Positions 1 through 11,490 of a stretch of 64,000 bases of DNA are shown in pieces; positions within the stretch are counted from its first letter, which is position 1; every line of letters starts with the position of its first letter. A program made the translations under genes and the position numbers. The notes under the pieces were generated by a model that searched no databases, was not told where the DNA came from, and saw only the letters and a program-made list of their open reading frames with translations. Source of the stretch: Petaurus breviceps papuanus (lineage: Eukaryota > Chordata > Mammalia > Diprotodontia > Petauridae); the NCBI GenBank assembly GCA_028583685.1, contig JAMXIF010001118.1:2512080-2576079 (forward strand), given 5' to 3'.

Positions 1-639
1 CTACTGAATAACTGACAGCAGTGGCAGTTTCCAGATTTCTTAACCCACACATGCCAGACACAACTTGGAAGTCAGCAGGAGGGGTCTGGTGGAACTGGGC
101 TAGAGAGAAGAGTAGTCCAGTGCAGGGTGTGCCAATAAAACCCCAGCCCCAGCAAACCTAAAGCAGGCCTTGGGAGTAACTGAATTAGTAGCAGCAGTAC
201 CACCCATGGCAGTTGCTGTTCCTGGAGGAATCAGCCCACAGACAGAATGTGTGAAAGTCACCTTTTTCAACTTCCAGGAGCCAAGATGGTGGAGCAAGAG
301 TAAGTTGCTCTCACCCTCCCTTATTGACTTTGAAAAACCCAGAGAATATTGCTGCAGGAAAAATCCTGAAATATAAAAATGCAGCCAGAAGAAACACAAA
401 GTACAACAGTCCTTTAGTTTAGGAGGCTAGGGGGATTAAGGGGGAAAGTCCCTCTTGCTGTGGCTAAAGGAGACCAGTAAAACCCAGAAAAAAAAGGCAA
501 GCAACATGAACAAAAAGCAACAAAGGAAAACAATGATCATAGAGAAGTATCTTGCAGACAGGGAGAAATAAATGCATAGATCAGAGTCGGGGATGGAGGA
601 TATGGATGGGGGAAGAGAATAGGATGGAGAGAAAGACAC

Positions 640-1122
640 AAATAGTAATCATAACTGTGAATGTGAATGGGATAAATTCTCCCATAAAACCAAAGCAGAC
701 AGCAGAATGAATTAAAAACCATCATCCTACAATATGTTGTTTACAAGAAACACATTTTGAAACAGAGGGACACACACAGGGTAAAGGCAAAAGGCTAGAG
801 TAGAATATATTATGCTTCAGCTGAAGTTCAAAAAAGCAGGGCTGGCAACCCTGATCTCAGATGAAGCAAAAGCAAAACCAGATCTAATTAAAAGATATAA
901 GGAAGGAAACTACATCCTGCTAAAAGGCACCATAGTCAATGACATGATATTACTAAACATATATGCCTCAAGTGGTATAGCATCCAAATTCTTAGAGGAG
1001 TAGTTAAGGGAATTACAGGAAGAAATAGATCTGGGGGTGGGGTGGGTACCTCAACCTCTACCTCTTAGAATTAGATGTTTAACCACAAAATAAACAAGAA
1101 AGAAGTTAAGGAGGTGAATATA

Positions 1123-1173
<51 letters not shown>

Positions 1174-1183
1174 NNNNNNNNNN

Positions 1184-1233
<50 letters not shown>

Positions 1234-1339
1234 TATATAGGTTAGATATGGTAGGCTTCTGGAGAAAACTGAATAGGGATAGAAATGAAGATACCTTTTG
1301 CTCAGTAGTACATGGCACCTACAACAAACTGGGCCATGT
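640..1339 (+). pseudogene. L1 ORF2 endonuclease domain remnant
   Basis: Translated pieces match the L1 apurinic-like endonuclease. Near the N-terminus are VNVNGINSPI and then CCLQETHF (catalytic Gln-Glu-Thr-His motif). The clearest block, KKAGLATLISDEAKAK...KEGNYILLKG...LLNIYA, lies at 830-970. The C-terminal remnant of the HGTYxKIDH motif (read as catggcacctacaacaaa) is near 1311. Several in-frame stops and one long (TA)n expansion (with a 10-N gap) break it, so it cannot encode protein. In a live L1 this domain nicks target DNA to prime reverse transcription. Confidence 0.78.
1127..1230. repeat. (TA)n microsatellite with 10-base assembly gap
   Basis: A run of about 100 bp of pure TA contains N at 1174-1183. 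It lies inside the L1 endonuclease remnant, between 'gaggtgaata' and 'ggttagatatggtagg', which are adjacent in the family, so it is an expansion within the element. The true length is unknown because the gap is unresolved. Confidence 0.95.
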
Positions 1340-1951
1340 AAATATTTATAGCAGCTTTTTTGTGGTGACAAAAATTGGAAATTGAGGGGATATTCTTCAG
1401 TTGGGGAATGGCTGAACAAGTAATGGTATATGAATGTAATGGAATACTACTGTGCTTTAAGAAATGATGAGCAGAGAGACTTCAGAAAAACCTGGAAAAA
1501 CTTGAATGAGCTGATACTGAGTGAAATGAGCAGAACCAGGAGAACATAGTACACAGTAACAACTATAATGTGTGATGAATAACAATGATAGACTTATATC
1601 TCCTTAGCAAGGCAACGATCCAAGACAACTCCAAAGGACTCAGGAGGAAAAATACTATACATATCCAGAAAAAGAACTGTGGAGTCTGAATGCAGAAAGA
1701 AGCATATTATTTGCCTTTTTTTCCTTCTTTTTTTCTTTCTTCTTTCTTGTGGTTTCTCCCATTGATTATAATTCTTCTTTACAACATGACCAATGTGAAA
1801 ATAGGTTCAATATGAATGTATATGTATATCCTGTATCAAATTACTCTCCATCTTCAGGTGGGGGAGGGGAGAGATGGGGAGAAAATTTGTAACTCAAAAT
1901 CTTAGAAGTTAATGTTGAACATTAAAAATAAATAAATTAATTAAAAAAAAG

Positions 1952-2498
1952 ATTTTTCTTGGAAGAAATTTGGCTCCTTTCTAAGTGTAATGCCTGGTGC
2001 TTTCTGTTAGGGAGACACATAAAAGAACATTCAGGAAGTTCCAGGGAGAGGAATCTATTTGGTCTTGTAGCTGTGAATGCAGAGATCTTAAGGAAAGAGT
2101 TGATAAATGTAATAGCACCAATATTTTGCTGATGAAGATGCCCAGACTTATTCCCACACACTATCTGATTGTCCTTACTTCACTGAGGCAGCTTTCTGAC
2201 CTTGGGGTATTACAGGTCCTAGATGCATATAGTCTGCTCTTCTCAGACTTGGTGGATACCTCTGCCCACTCAGGTTGCCATTCCTTGATGACAAACTGAC
2301 CAAGCAAATTTCCAGATATAGACATGAAACATTCTTGTTTCATATCCTTGCTGTGTTTGAACAAAGTAAAAGTTCTTTGTTCAATGACTCAAGTGCCTCC
2401 TTTTATCCATGAAACCTGAACTAAGAAGATGCAGAGATTGGAACAGCAACACTAAGGATTTGCGATTTCAAACTGAGAGAGATTTTGAAAGTCAGAGA
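1952..2498. other. Unassigned sequence
   Basis: No repeat or gene was recognised. GC is somewhat above the local background. A 100-codon open frame (1997-2299, plus strand) has no recognisable domain and no convincing start or splice context, so I do not call it a gene. Confidence 0.5.
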
Positions 2499-2499
2499 G

Positions 2500-2632
2500 T
2501 AAATCCTGCTTATTTTACAGATAAGGAAACTGAGGCCTAAAGAGGTTAAGTTACTTGCCTGGCAAAGCTAGGCTTTGAACCCTAGTTTTCTTATTTCAAA
2601 TGCAACAGTCTTTCCACTGCTCCAATTGTTTT
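2500..2632 (-). mobile_element. MIR-type SINE, antisense
   Basis: The plus strand shows the reverse complement of the MIR core: 'acagataaggaaactgaggc', then 'agaggttaagttacttgcc' and 'ctttgaaccctagt'. It is diverged and lacks the tRNA-like head. MIR/THER SINEs are ancient therian elements mobilised by L2. Confidence 0.8.
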
Positions 2633-2964
2633 CCTACAAAGGAAATTTTGGTTTCATTTTTGACTTCAGTTTTCTTTGATATTTTAAAACAGCTTTCCTT
2701 CCTTCATTTCATTATGTGTGTGCTTGCTTATATGAGGAGTTGTATCAGGGTAGTTTTCCCAGATTTTCTAGGCACACCCAAGCTCAAGTTGGTCCATTGT
2801 GGTATACAATACAAGGGTTAACATGAGATGGGGGTGGGGTGGGGTGGAGAATGTGTTTGGCTCCGGGAGGGGGTAAAGGAAAAAGAAAAAAAAAAAGATT
2901 CCAGATTTATAAATGGGGCATCTCTACTCTGACCACATATTGAGAGGGGAAATGAATCTTATGG

Positions 2965-3165
2965 ATAAATTGGGCCAACCCTTCATTTTATAAATGAAGA
3001 AAGTGAAGGAGGCCCATAGAGGTTAAATGACTGATGCTGGCACACAGTAGATATTTAATAAGTGATTATTGACTAATTGTCCATGTTCACATAAATAGGG
3101 AGTGGTATTGTGGCTATTCACACCCAAGTCTTCTGAATTCAAAATCCAACATTCTTTCTGCATGA
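2965..3165 (-). mobile_element. MIR-type SINE, antisense, interrupted
   Basis: The antisense MIR core is recognisable as 'taaatgaagaaagtgaagg' and 'agaggttaaatgact', and the distal part as 'cacccaagtcttctgaattc'. Between them sits 'ggcacacagtagatatttaataagtgattattgac' in pieces, which resembles a sense L2/MIR 3' end. This suggests a small insertion or a patchwork of two copies. Confidence 0.6.
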
Positions 3166-3169
3166 CAGA

Positions 3170-3690
3170 ACAAAATAATTCTCAAAGCTTGGTTTGTGGA
3201 TTGTTAAGAGGTTATTTGTAACCCTTTCAAGAGTCTTCAAGGTCAAAACTATTTTTGTAATAATACTATGACATAATTTGACTATTAAAATGCCAATTTT
3301 ATTCCAACTTTACATCTGTTCGAGGCCAGACTTTCCTCATAGGCTTCAGCAAAAACAACATATTTTAACCAATTAAATACAGAAACAGATATAAGCATCT
3401 GGCTTTCTTCTAATAAGCTGAACATTAAAGAGATTTTTAAAATGACAATTTTCTAACTCTTTTAGTTTTGAGAAATGTAGTTATATTTAATAACTATGAT
3501 TTATATTAACATGGGTTATTGTTTTATATGAATTATTAACTACGCTTTTTTTCATTTTAAATTTCTAATATGGTAAACACTAATAGAGAAAACCTATACA
3601 AATAAAAGGTCTTTGCAGTCTTGAAAAAATTTTTAGAATATAAAGGATTCCTGAGACCAAAAAGTTTAAGAACCACTGTTTGAAGGGAAT
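3170..3690. mobile_element. hAT-type non-autonomous DNA transposon
   Basis: Both ends carry related inverted termini. The right end reads 'aaaaagtttaagaaccactg'; the left end reads 'attctcaaagcttggt', its eroded complement. The interior ('ggtcaaaactatttttgtaa', 'ctaatatggtaaacactaat', 'gattcctgagaccaaaaag') matches my memory of a eutherian-marsupial hAT (Charlie/Tip100-like) repeat. No transposase frame is present. The 8-bp target duplication could not be read with confidence. The exact family name was not assigned. Confidence 0.65.
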
Positions 3691-3727
3691 CATTCTCAAC
3701 ATTATTTATTGCATGACCTGTTTTTAA

Positions 3728-3792
3728 TAGTGTGTACATATATATATATACATATACATATGTGTGTGTATATGTATACACACACATATGTA
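3728..3792. repeat. TA/CA/TG-rich microsatellite
   Basis: Alternating TATA, CATA, TGTG and CACA dinucleotides form a near-palindromic low-complexity tract. Confidence 0.9.
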
Positions 3793-5112
3793 TCTTCTTA
3801 GGATGTCTTGAATCACCTTTTAAGTTGTGAAGTTACATAAAATGTCAGGACTCTCATGATGACCTGAAAATGAGAATAGATTATAGGAAGGGGATTTATT
3901 AAGAGATTCTAATTATTTTGGTGGGAGAGGTAGTAATCATATATAACATACGATTTAATAAATATTAGTGGCAGCTTCCTGAATAGGAAGGAGGATGGAG
4001 TGCTGAGGAGAAGCTATGATCTAGAAGACATATTTGCAAGAAATAATGCCTTTGATATTTTAAAAATGACTTTGGAAAACTTATACAGCTAGTTGTCCAC
4101 ATAAGCCTTAATCTCCAAAATGGCACGATGAGAAATTCTTTCTTTCATGACCATAAAATTAATTTAACATAGGTAAGTTTAACATGAATGTCTAATTAAT
4201 TATAGATTTAGTTTGTGTGTTACTTCCCAGCTCCTCATAAGAAAGAAATGAACTGAAAATTGGGTGCCTCATAGGTCCCTGAATAGTTTAATTTTCTGGC
4301 ATAGATAAAGTGTGCCTTCTACCACTGAGATGAATTTTCATTGATGCTTATGAAATAGTTCTATTGATTTGTACTTTCCCCTAAAAATTCTTAGTCCAGG
4401 CATAGCAACCTTAGAAGCATATTGTGGCGTAATTGGACTTAAAATATGATCACATAGAAATCATGGGTCATGATATCTCCACGGTCCAAAATATTTCTTA
4501 AATGAAAAAAGAGAAAGACCTCTGATAGTGCCCTGCAGATTTTTTTTTTCTGGTGAGTATATCAGGTATTTATATGAATCATGACATCATGACTTGGCAG
4601 AGCTGCTGAAGGGAGGGTGTTACATCCAGTGTGGCATGGGCAGAGTATGGACAATTGTGCAAACAGGTCTCTTCCTATATGAGGGAACAGATAATGATAG
4701 CAATCAGCATGACTAGTCAGGGATTAGAAAAATCTTGAAGACTTTTGAGCAGTTTTAGACAATGAGGGTAGTGGAATTTAGGAGACCATGTAGCTGCAGA
4801 GGGCTGCACAGACTACTAAAAATGGCAGAAATAAATCTTGTGGACCATGAATGAAAATCCTGTTAACTAGTCCACTAGATCTTCATCCTGCCATTTATTG
4901 CCTCTTATTTGTTGAAACCTCTCCATGGTTATACCTTGTTAGTGTGTCTATCAGTGGGGAGACTGCAAGCCCATAGAGATATTCAGTGAAATTGATCTTC
5001 CTTATTTCTGGGTAGAAACTAAAAGTGGCAGCTATTTTGTATTCCTAAATATAGTAATACTCTTTTTGACTAAAAAAAATAAAATCTCTAAGAAGTGTGA
5101 AAGCAAAACTCT
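3793..5112. other. Unassigned AT-rich stretch, possibly partly internal sequence of the adjacent LTR fossil
   Basis: No gene and no recognised repeat. Because a polypurine tract and LTR follow, part of the sequence just upstream could be retroviral interior, but no gag, pol or env similarity was visible to me. Confidence 0.35.
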
Positions 5113-5568
5113 TATTTAAAAGAAGAGGAGGGAATTGTAAGAGGGGATATAATAATATCTTGGTTTGCTCCACACGAAAGTTATTGGAAGATAATCAATA
5201 GCTATGAGGAAGACCTCACTTATCTTACTTAACTAAAACCCTTGCTTTCCTGGAACTATGACAATGGCCAGAGGGAACTAGAAAGGTGGGGGTGTGGCAC
5301 ATAGCTCTGACCTTAGAAGAAGTCAGGCATGGTCTGGTCTCAAGTATCCTCACTATCACACCTATGTAATCTGCATATAATCTTCATATATTAAGGGTAT
5401 GTAGGGGAATAAAATGAGGAATTTGAGGAATTTGACTAACCCTAAGTATACCAGGAAGGACAGAACTGTATAACTTTACTCCTGTTTCCATATCGGTGTG
5501 GGTATTTCACTAGTGAGCACCACACCAGCTTCCTTGCTGGAAGCATAATAAATACCTTTATCTGTGCA
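5113..5568 (+). mobile_element. Probable retroviral LTR fossil with preceding polypurine tract
   Basis: An A/G-only tract (5119-5134) directly precedes TGTAAGAGGGG, the expected layout of a polypurine tract followed by the 5' TG of a 3' LTR. About 430 bp later are a small hairpin (CCAGC...GCTGG) and an AATAAA signal, then TGTGCA at about 5563-5568. The size suits a class I-like LTR. It looks like an old single LTR; no matching 5' LTR was found in the window. The right edge is uncertain because a microsatellite begins directly after it. Confidence 0.5.
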
Positions 5569-5575
5569 AAATAAA

Positions 5576-5665
5576 ATTATATGTGTATATATATATATAT
5601 ACACACACACACACATATATATGTATACACACACTCACATATGCAAACACACATACACACATGCA
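5576..5665. repeat. TA/CA microsatellite
   Basis: TATATA runs into CACACA and back to TATA/CACA, directly after the LTR-like end. Confidence 0.9.
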
Positions 5666-5924
5666 TGATAGCAAATTTGGTCAATCACTTGCAACACATA
5701 ATATTTTTTACTGAAAGGAATTTGGTTTATTCATCTTATCAAGAAACACAGAGTGAGGGATGTCTGTTGCCCAGAATTAAAAAGGTGTTAGGACTGAAAG
5801 CCTATATACAACTTGTCCATTAGTATGTACATCTGGAACAGATAGAAGAGATGCCTAATGAGTTAGTTGGATTGAGAGTGGAAGGAGGAGGAAGAGAATA
5901 CATTTCTATACTTTCTGGAAATTG

Positions 5925-6040
5925 TGATCAATCAATCATCCAAGAAATATTTAATAATTGTTAACTATGTGATAGGCACTATGGGAGGTATGAGAGATGA
6001 TACAAAAAAAATTCCAAAAAACAAAACAAAACAAAACAAA
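5925..6040 (-). mobile_element. L2 LINE 3' end, antisense
   Basis: The plus strand shows the reverse complement of the L2 tail: 'caatcaatcatccaagaaat', 'aataattgttaactatgtga' and 'taggcactatgggag'. An (AAAAC)n low-complexity run follows at about 6010-6040. Confidence 0.6.
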
Positions 6041-6925
6041 AAGTAATAGTCTTTTGATTTAAGGAATTCATATTGGTTGGTGGAAGACATCAGATTCATA
6101 AATTGTTATTGTAAAAATTACAAACATTCCCATTATAGCCAAACTTTATCATTTCAATACTAACCCTCTCCTGACAGATAAAAATGGGGTGTGAAATATA
6201 GGTTCTCAAAATAATTTAAAATAGATTTCACAGAGAAGGCAATGGAGAAGTACATAGTGGGCATGACCATGAACAATATATAGCCAACAAGGAACTCCAG
6301 AGAAGATGCAGTGAAATGAATCATCAAAGAATTGTGTAAGAGAAGATGTGTTGATTGAATAGAAGACCAAGTGTGATGAGTAGCTAGCCAGAGCCCTCTA
6401 CCAATAAATATCCTTACATCAACAGAAATCAAGGAGAACCTCCAGCATGTTCAATGAATCCCCTGTGGTCAACTTGAAAAAAAAATAAAATGTGATAATT
6501 TTATTTTTGATTGTTTGTTTGATTATATAATTAAAATGATAAGACTCTAATATGGAGGTACTTAGGCTAACTGGTCTTAATGCCAATAAACTATATAGAA
6601 AAAGACACAGTTTTCTACTTTTCCACTATTCTGAGCTATGTTAATCCAGTATCAAGTATTTAATTATTACAGCTTCTGCTTGTGTAAAACTTTTGGCCAA
6701 ACTACAGTCCTCTTATGATGCCTCAGATGACCAACTCAAACCTTGTGCCAATTTTTGGTCCTGATGAAAAAAAAATCCATTCACCTGAGCCTCACCCAAA
6801 TTTGGTATCAATAAGTTATCCCAAGAACTTTCCATAATATCTAGGTTTGATAGGAATGTTATCTCCCAAATCTGGCACCAAATACCTGTTCTCTACTAAG
6901 TCTAAGTTTTACAGTATATAAATAA
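6041..6925. other. Unassigned AT-rich stretch
   Basis: No gene recognised. The minus-strand 90-codon frame at 6160-6432 is rich in hydrophobic residues but shows no family motif I can name, so it is not called. Confidence 0.4.
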
Positions 6926-7165
6926 ATATGTGTATGTGCATACACATGCACATACACACATGTTCCCTGCTTGAACCTCAACTTTAAGTATGTTTTCTCT
7001 CTGACATGTCTCCCTCCCCCTCATCTTGGGTGAGTTTATATCCATGGAGATGAACGTCTCTCTTTACTTCTGTATAGTGTGCACATAGGAGAACTCCCCT
7101 CCCCCCAATTGCTGCACTACACAATAATAAAGTTCTTGTTTGAATCAGTTTCCCAAATACCAATT
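6926..7165 (+). other. Weak LTR-like 3' end candidate
   Basis: A pyrimidine-rich block (CTCTCTGACATGTCTCCCTCC) is followed by a C-run and then 'acaataataaagttcttgtt', a polyadenylation signal in a context typical of LTR R/U5 regions. No TG start or flanking duplication was found. It could equally be chance or another retroelement. Confidence 0.25.
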
Positions 7166-7741
7166 TCCTATAAATTTCAAAAACTAGGTATTTAGTTTAA
7201 GCCAAGTTGTGAGACCAAATAAAGCATGAGTCCCATAAGAAAGGCATACACAGATGTATTGTAATCTGCACCATTTGAGGAATATTTCAAATGAATTTAA
7301 TCACTTGTTGTTTAAGACACATGTGCAGGATACTGTTAACAACTAGGTGGGAGTAGTGGGAAAGGGTGATGAAGGAAAGAAAAAAAACTTTCCAATCTTT
7401 TTTTTTTTTTAAGTTATAAATGACCAGAATAGCAAATAAAAGAATATTCTGACTAAAATGCATTCTGGTGTTAAATATATAGTATTGCAGATGATTTTTC
7501 CCAATGATCTGTGTTACTTCATGGAAAATTGGGATTTAACTGTATTGAAATGGAGGAAATAAATCTAGAAATAATGAATTTTTACTAAATATTTACCAAA
7601 ATATTTTACGTCTTCCTCCATGAAAGACCTATTTCATGCTTCATTTGAGGTGGACATAAATTGGGATTGGCCAAGACTATGCTAGTGAAATAAAAGCTTT
7701 GCCATATTCCACCAAGGCTGCAGGCCATAGTCAAAGACATG

Positions 7742-8225
7742 GTCAGCCACTCAACTAACATGTATCAAGTTCCTACTATGTGCCAGGCACTCTGCTCAGT
7801 ACTAGGTACACAAAGAAAGAATCATCCCCATTTGTAATGAACTCACCATCTGGTATAGAAGTAGTTTCAGAGAGAAGGCACTCAGATTAAGGAGGACTGG
7901 GGACTTCTAGGTGAATGAGGGATTTTAACTGAGATGTGAAGGAATTCAGGAATAACAAGGGGCAGAGATGAAGCAGTAGAATGCTCCAGGCATGGGAAGT
8001 AGCTAGAGGAAATGGTCATAGTTGGGTGATGGAGTGTTATGTGTTATGATGGAGTAACAGCAAAGAGTCCGGAATAATTAGATTGCAATGTACACAGGAG
8101 TACAAGGTGTAAAAAGACCCAAAAAGAAGTAAGGAGTCAAATAATAAAAGGCATTAAATGCCAAAGAGAAGATACTATATTTGATCCTGGAGGTTACAGG
8201 ATGTCACAGGAATTTGTCAAATAGT
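7742..8225 (-). mobile_element. L2 LINE 3' region, antisense
   Basis: The plus strand carries the reverse complement of the marsupial L2 3' region in correct order: 'actatgtgccaggcactctg', 'gatttt...gatgtgaagg', 'gaatgctccaggcatggg', 'caaggtgtaaaaagac', 'ggcattaaatgccaaagaga' and 'tatttgatcctggaggt'. These correspond to the L2 tail running back toward ORF2. About 480 bp is retained. Confidence 0.82.
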
Positions 8226-9189
8226 CTGTCTCATCTGAGTACCACTTTATAGTTAATTTTGGAGAAATTCCATCACTAGGAAGATTATCACCAAGACATG
8301 AATCTTTTTCTTCACAGAAATTCATGTTGTCTGACTTTTACATCCAATGTTGAGACAAGGATTAATATCTGAGCTGGTGGTAGAAGTATGTACATCTATG
8401 AAATCAAGGTCACTCTCCTAATGAAATATTTCAAATTTTGCAAAATCAGAATCTGAGTGTTGTTTCTGTAGTACTTACTTCTCAGTAACTTTTCATGAAT
8501 TTACTTGGAGGAGGCATGGGCAACTGTCCCAGTACAAAAAAAAAATAATGAAAATAATTTTTATGTATGGTAATGCCTTCAGGATTGTACCTTTAAGAAA
8601 CTGTGAATCAAATAAAAATTCTGTCTGTTATTAAAATGCAAAGATTTATTTATTTTATTAAGAATAAAAATATTTATTTTTATTTTAGATTTATTATGAA
8701 TATTTGCCACACATCAGTTTGAAGGGTGTGTATGTGTGTGTGTGTGTGTGTGTTTGTGAAGACTGTTTAGACTATCCTAAAAAGCAAATAGAAGGAAACA
8801 AAAAAGCCTTAAAAGGACACATCAAATACCAAAGTTGCTGAGAAGATACTTTAATGTCATGTGTTTTGGGGTTATGTTGTCTATATACTGAAACTCCTGT
8901 GTGTCTGGAAAAAGCAACTGATGCCTGCCTTCTAGCAACTGGGGGAAAGAAAAATATCACTTAGATACAAAGTTCCTTAAAATTCATTGAGCTGTTTTAA
9001 GCTTTAAAAGCTTACTTAGACTTCTGGGACACCCCTGAATGAGGGATATTCAATAAAACAAATTTTCATTTTCACGGACATTATTTACCTGTAATGAGTA
9101 TAGTACCTCATTAAAATATTTTCATAGTTACTGCAAAAATAAAGTTAATATAAAAGTAACCTGAATATATGGCTATAACTCCAGGCCCT
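8226..9189. other. Unassigned AT-rich stretch with short (GT)n
   Basis: No gene or transposon recognised. A (GT)n run lies at about 8728-8753. Confidence 0.45.
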
Positions 9190-9465
9190 CTTTATTGTTC
9201 CCTCTCCAGACTTTGTCACTAACTCTCCAGCAGTCTTCCCACCCTGGAGATTTGTCTTGCCCTGAAGTTTATTTTCCAGATTGAGCCTCTCAACTCGATC
9301 ACCATTTCATGCTCACTTCATTCTAGATTACATTCTTCCTTCTCCTGACTGCTCCACCCTCTTGTCAACATCTTCTTTTTATATTCTTTCCAGCTCCCCT
9401 TTGTGTCTTCCACATTTAGAATGTTAGTTCTTTGAGGAGAAGAATGGTTTTATTTGTATCCATCT
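9190..9465 (+). mobile_element. Possible L2/CR1-family LINE 3' end
   Basis: A pyrimidine-rich block is followed by 'cacatttagaatgttagttc' and 'tttgaggagaagaatggttt', which resembles the L2/L3 tail phrase 'tagaatgtaagctccttgagg'. The upstream part is too diverged to place. Confidence 0.4.
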
Positions 9466-10934
9466 ATCTATTGATAATAATTAAATATCATATTTTGGCC
9501 AAAGTCTGAATTAATCAAACATACTGCTTTGCCTCTCCTTAGAAAGACCTTTTCCTATATCAGCAACTCCAGAGCATCCTGAGATCATAAATTCCAAATG
9601 GACATTGCTTTGTCTTTGCTCTCTGAGTGAGCTTGGAGAATACCTCTCCTGATGTCAACAAAGCAGAGGAGGCTTATTTTATGGCCCTTAAGGATGAGAC
9701 CCTTATCTTCAGGCATTAACTTGAGTAATGGGAATTTTTCTTATCTTAATATTTTTGGACATATACTATGTTATGGAATGTTAATGGTAAAGAAAACACA
9801 GATATTCTGGATCATAATTTCAACTGACACTTTGTCAACTATCTTGTTTTAATGTATTTACCATTTATTCAATTAAGAAAATTCCTTTCTCATATAATGA
9901 TTAAACATTTATGAGGATCATAAATTTGCATGACACAGCCACCCAGAATTGGGATGGTCCTAAAATATACTTAAGTTCTCTCATCTTTTTGTTCATCAGT
10001 CAGCCTCAGCTTGCCTCCTTGTACAAGTCGGCTAGCTTTGGAGGAATAAATACTGTAACTGTATATCACTATTTATCTCTTTTAACAAAACTTTTTAATA
10101 GGTTGATGCTATTTATCTACCTATCTGTCTGTCTATAGTCTCATCTATCATTTACTTACACCATTACAAATTTGCTACAAAGAGTAAATTCTGTTTAAAA
10201 AAAAATCCAAGAAACAAGTATAAATTCTAAGCAAAAGATTTATTTAATTTGATTTTAAAGACAGATCTCTATAATTTCAAAGGAATATGAAGAGGCTACC
10301 TTGAGAAGAGGGACAAATGACTCATCCATAAGAGTACCTTACTTTTTTAAAGGACTGCTTCAAAGAACAGTGAAAAACACACTATAATGAACATTTCTAA
10401 TTTGGGTCAAAATGTTTCCTCAGCCCCATAGGCAATTTGCTTAGGCACTGGAGCATGAAAGTAGAAGCCTGTTATGTCCGCCATACAAAATATTTTATCT
10501 GACTTTAAATTAGGTTTCAAATAAGGACTGGATTTAGAGGAGGATAAAAGCCTTACATTAATTTGCATAGCAAAGGCTCATTCAAGGAAAAAGAAGAACC
10601 ATGCCTTTTACAATTTCACTCACAGCTATAAAGGTTTTTTCTATCATGACTTCTTACTGGCTTAAAGATTCTTTAACACATTTCATCACTGGAACAAGAC
10701 CTCGTTAGTTACAAAAAGGTTTTAATTTGTAAAATCTGATCAGATTATAGAATTGTTTATCAACATATAACATATATTCCACAATTATTGCATTTGCCAT
10801 TAACACAAACTTTTTAAGGAAATTGATAGTTTGGTTATTTTAATTTTTTTGGTTGAGAAAGTTCAACAGAAAGCTATTTTTGTCTCAAACATAATGATGG
10901 CAAAACTTTCTAAAAATGCAATTGCACAACTTTC
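9466..10934. other. Unassigned, repeat-poor AT-rich stretch
   Basis: No exon, RNA gene or clear repeat was found. A short (TATC/TGTC)n run lies near 10115-10137. Repeat-poor sequence at 10480-10920 could hold conserved non-coding elements, but this cannot be judged from one genome. Confidence 0.4.
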
Positions 10935-11036
10935 TGCTACAGTAGAATGCAAGCTCCCTGTGGGTTGACACATTTTTATATTTTATATCTTTAGCCCTAG
11001 TGTATGACAAGTATTGTGCATATAATGAGGACAATT
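10935..11036 (+). mobile_element. L2 LINE 3' end fragment
   Basis: 'agaatgcaagctccctgtgg' followed by 'tatctttagccctagtgtat' and 'gacaagtattgtgcatataa' matches the order of the L2 3' end (stop-distal tail, 'gtaagctcc...agcacagtgcctggcacatag'). Confidence 0.6.
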
Positions 11037-11054
11037 CTTCCTCTGTTGTGTTTA

Positions 11055-11300
11055 TGAGGTAGCATGGAATACAGGATATAAAGCTCAGTTAGGAAGCAAG
11101 AAAAAGTAGGGTTCAAGTCCCTCCAGTGCCACATGTAGTCTATATGATTTCATCCTAGGCAAATTATTTTCTCTCTCACTGCTTTATGCAACTTGTTAAT
11201 AATGGAGTTGCAAAGAAAATACTGACCAGCCTTAGTAAGAGAGTTTCCTTTCCTGAGAGCTCCATATCCCTTGGTCCAGCCCCTATCCCCTATACTTAAG
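11055..11300 (+). mobile_element. Marsupial tRNA-type SINE (long, 'ctaagactataa' class)
   Basis: The order is that of a common marsupial SINE: 'gggttcaagtccctccagtg', a diverged 'ctatatgatttcatcctagg', 'aatggagttgcaaagaaaat', 'tagtaagagagtttcctttc' and 'ccatatcccttggtccag'. It matches the copies at 43960 and 58910. It is old and diverged. Confidence 0.6.
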
Positions 11301-11394
11301 TCATTTTTACATGGCAATTTAATTGAGATAGGAACTTCCTTCAATATGAATTTCAACCTTTATTTATAATTTAGTCTTAAGAGTGTTGCCTAAA

Positions 11395-11490
11395 GTTCAA
11401 TTATATTAAGTGACTTAAAGATATGAACCCAGCACTTCCTGGTTCCAGGAACAGGTCTTTTTCTACTACATCATTGTGTCTCAAGTACAG
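11395..11490 (-). mobile_element. MIR/SINE fragment, antisense
   Basis: 'agtgacttaaagatatgaac', 'ccagcacttcctggttcc' and 'tttctactacatcattgtg' follow the order of an antisense SINE head. Confidence 0.5.

Larger units (their letters stand above)
1..1951 (+). mobile_element. L1 LINE, internally deleted (5' UTR, ORF1 start, endonuclease, 3' UTR)
   Basis: L1 modules are visible in canonical order. A GC-richer 5' UTR runs from about 1 to 505 and carries a CCAAGATGG (YY1-like) motif at 281. An ORF1-like start follows at about 506 (ATGAACAAAAAGCAACAAAGG). After a jump near 545-640 comes the ORF2 endonuclease (about 640-1339). A second jump leads directly into the marsupial L1 3' UTR, recognised by 'aatatttatagcagc', 'ggggaatggctgaacaag' and 'gagtgaaatgagcagaacca'. 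The copy ends in an A-rich tail at about 1922-1951. Most of ORF1 and all of the ORF2 reverse transcriptase are missing. The left edge may lie outside the window. The L1 identity is secure; calling it one element with two internal deletions is inference from the consistent order and orientation. Confidence 0.82.

Noticed and set aside
6160-6432. 90-codon hydrophobic minus-strand frame, possible receptor remnant
   Set aside because: No motif of an olfactory, vomeronasal or other receptor family was found, and AT-rich antisense frames are often hydrophobic.
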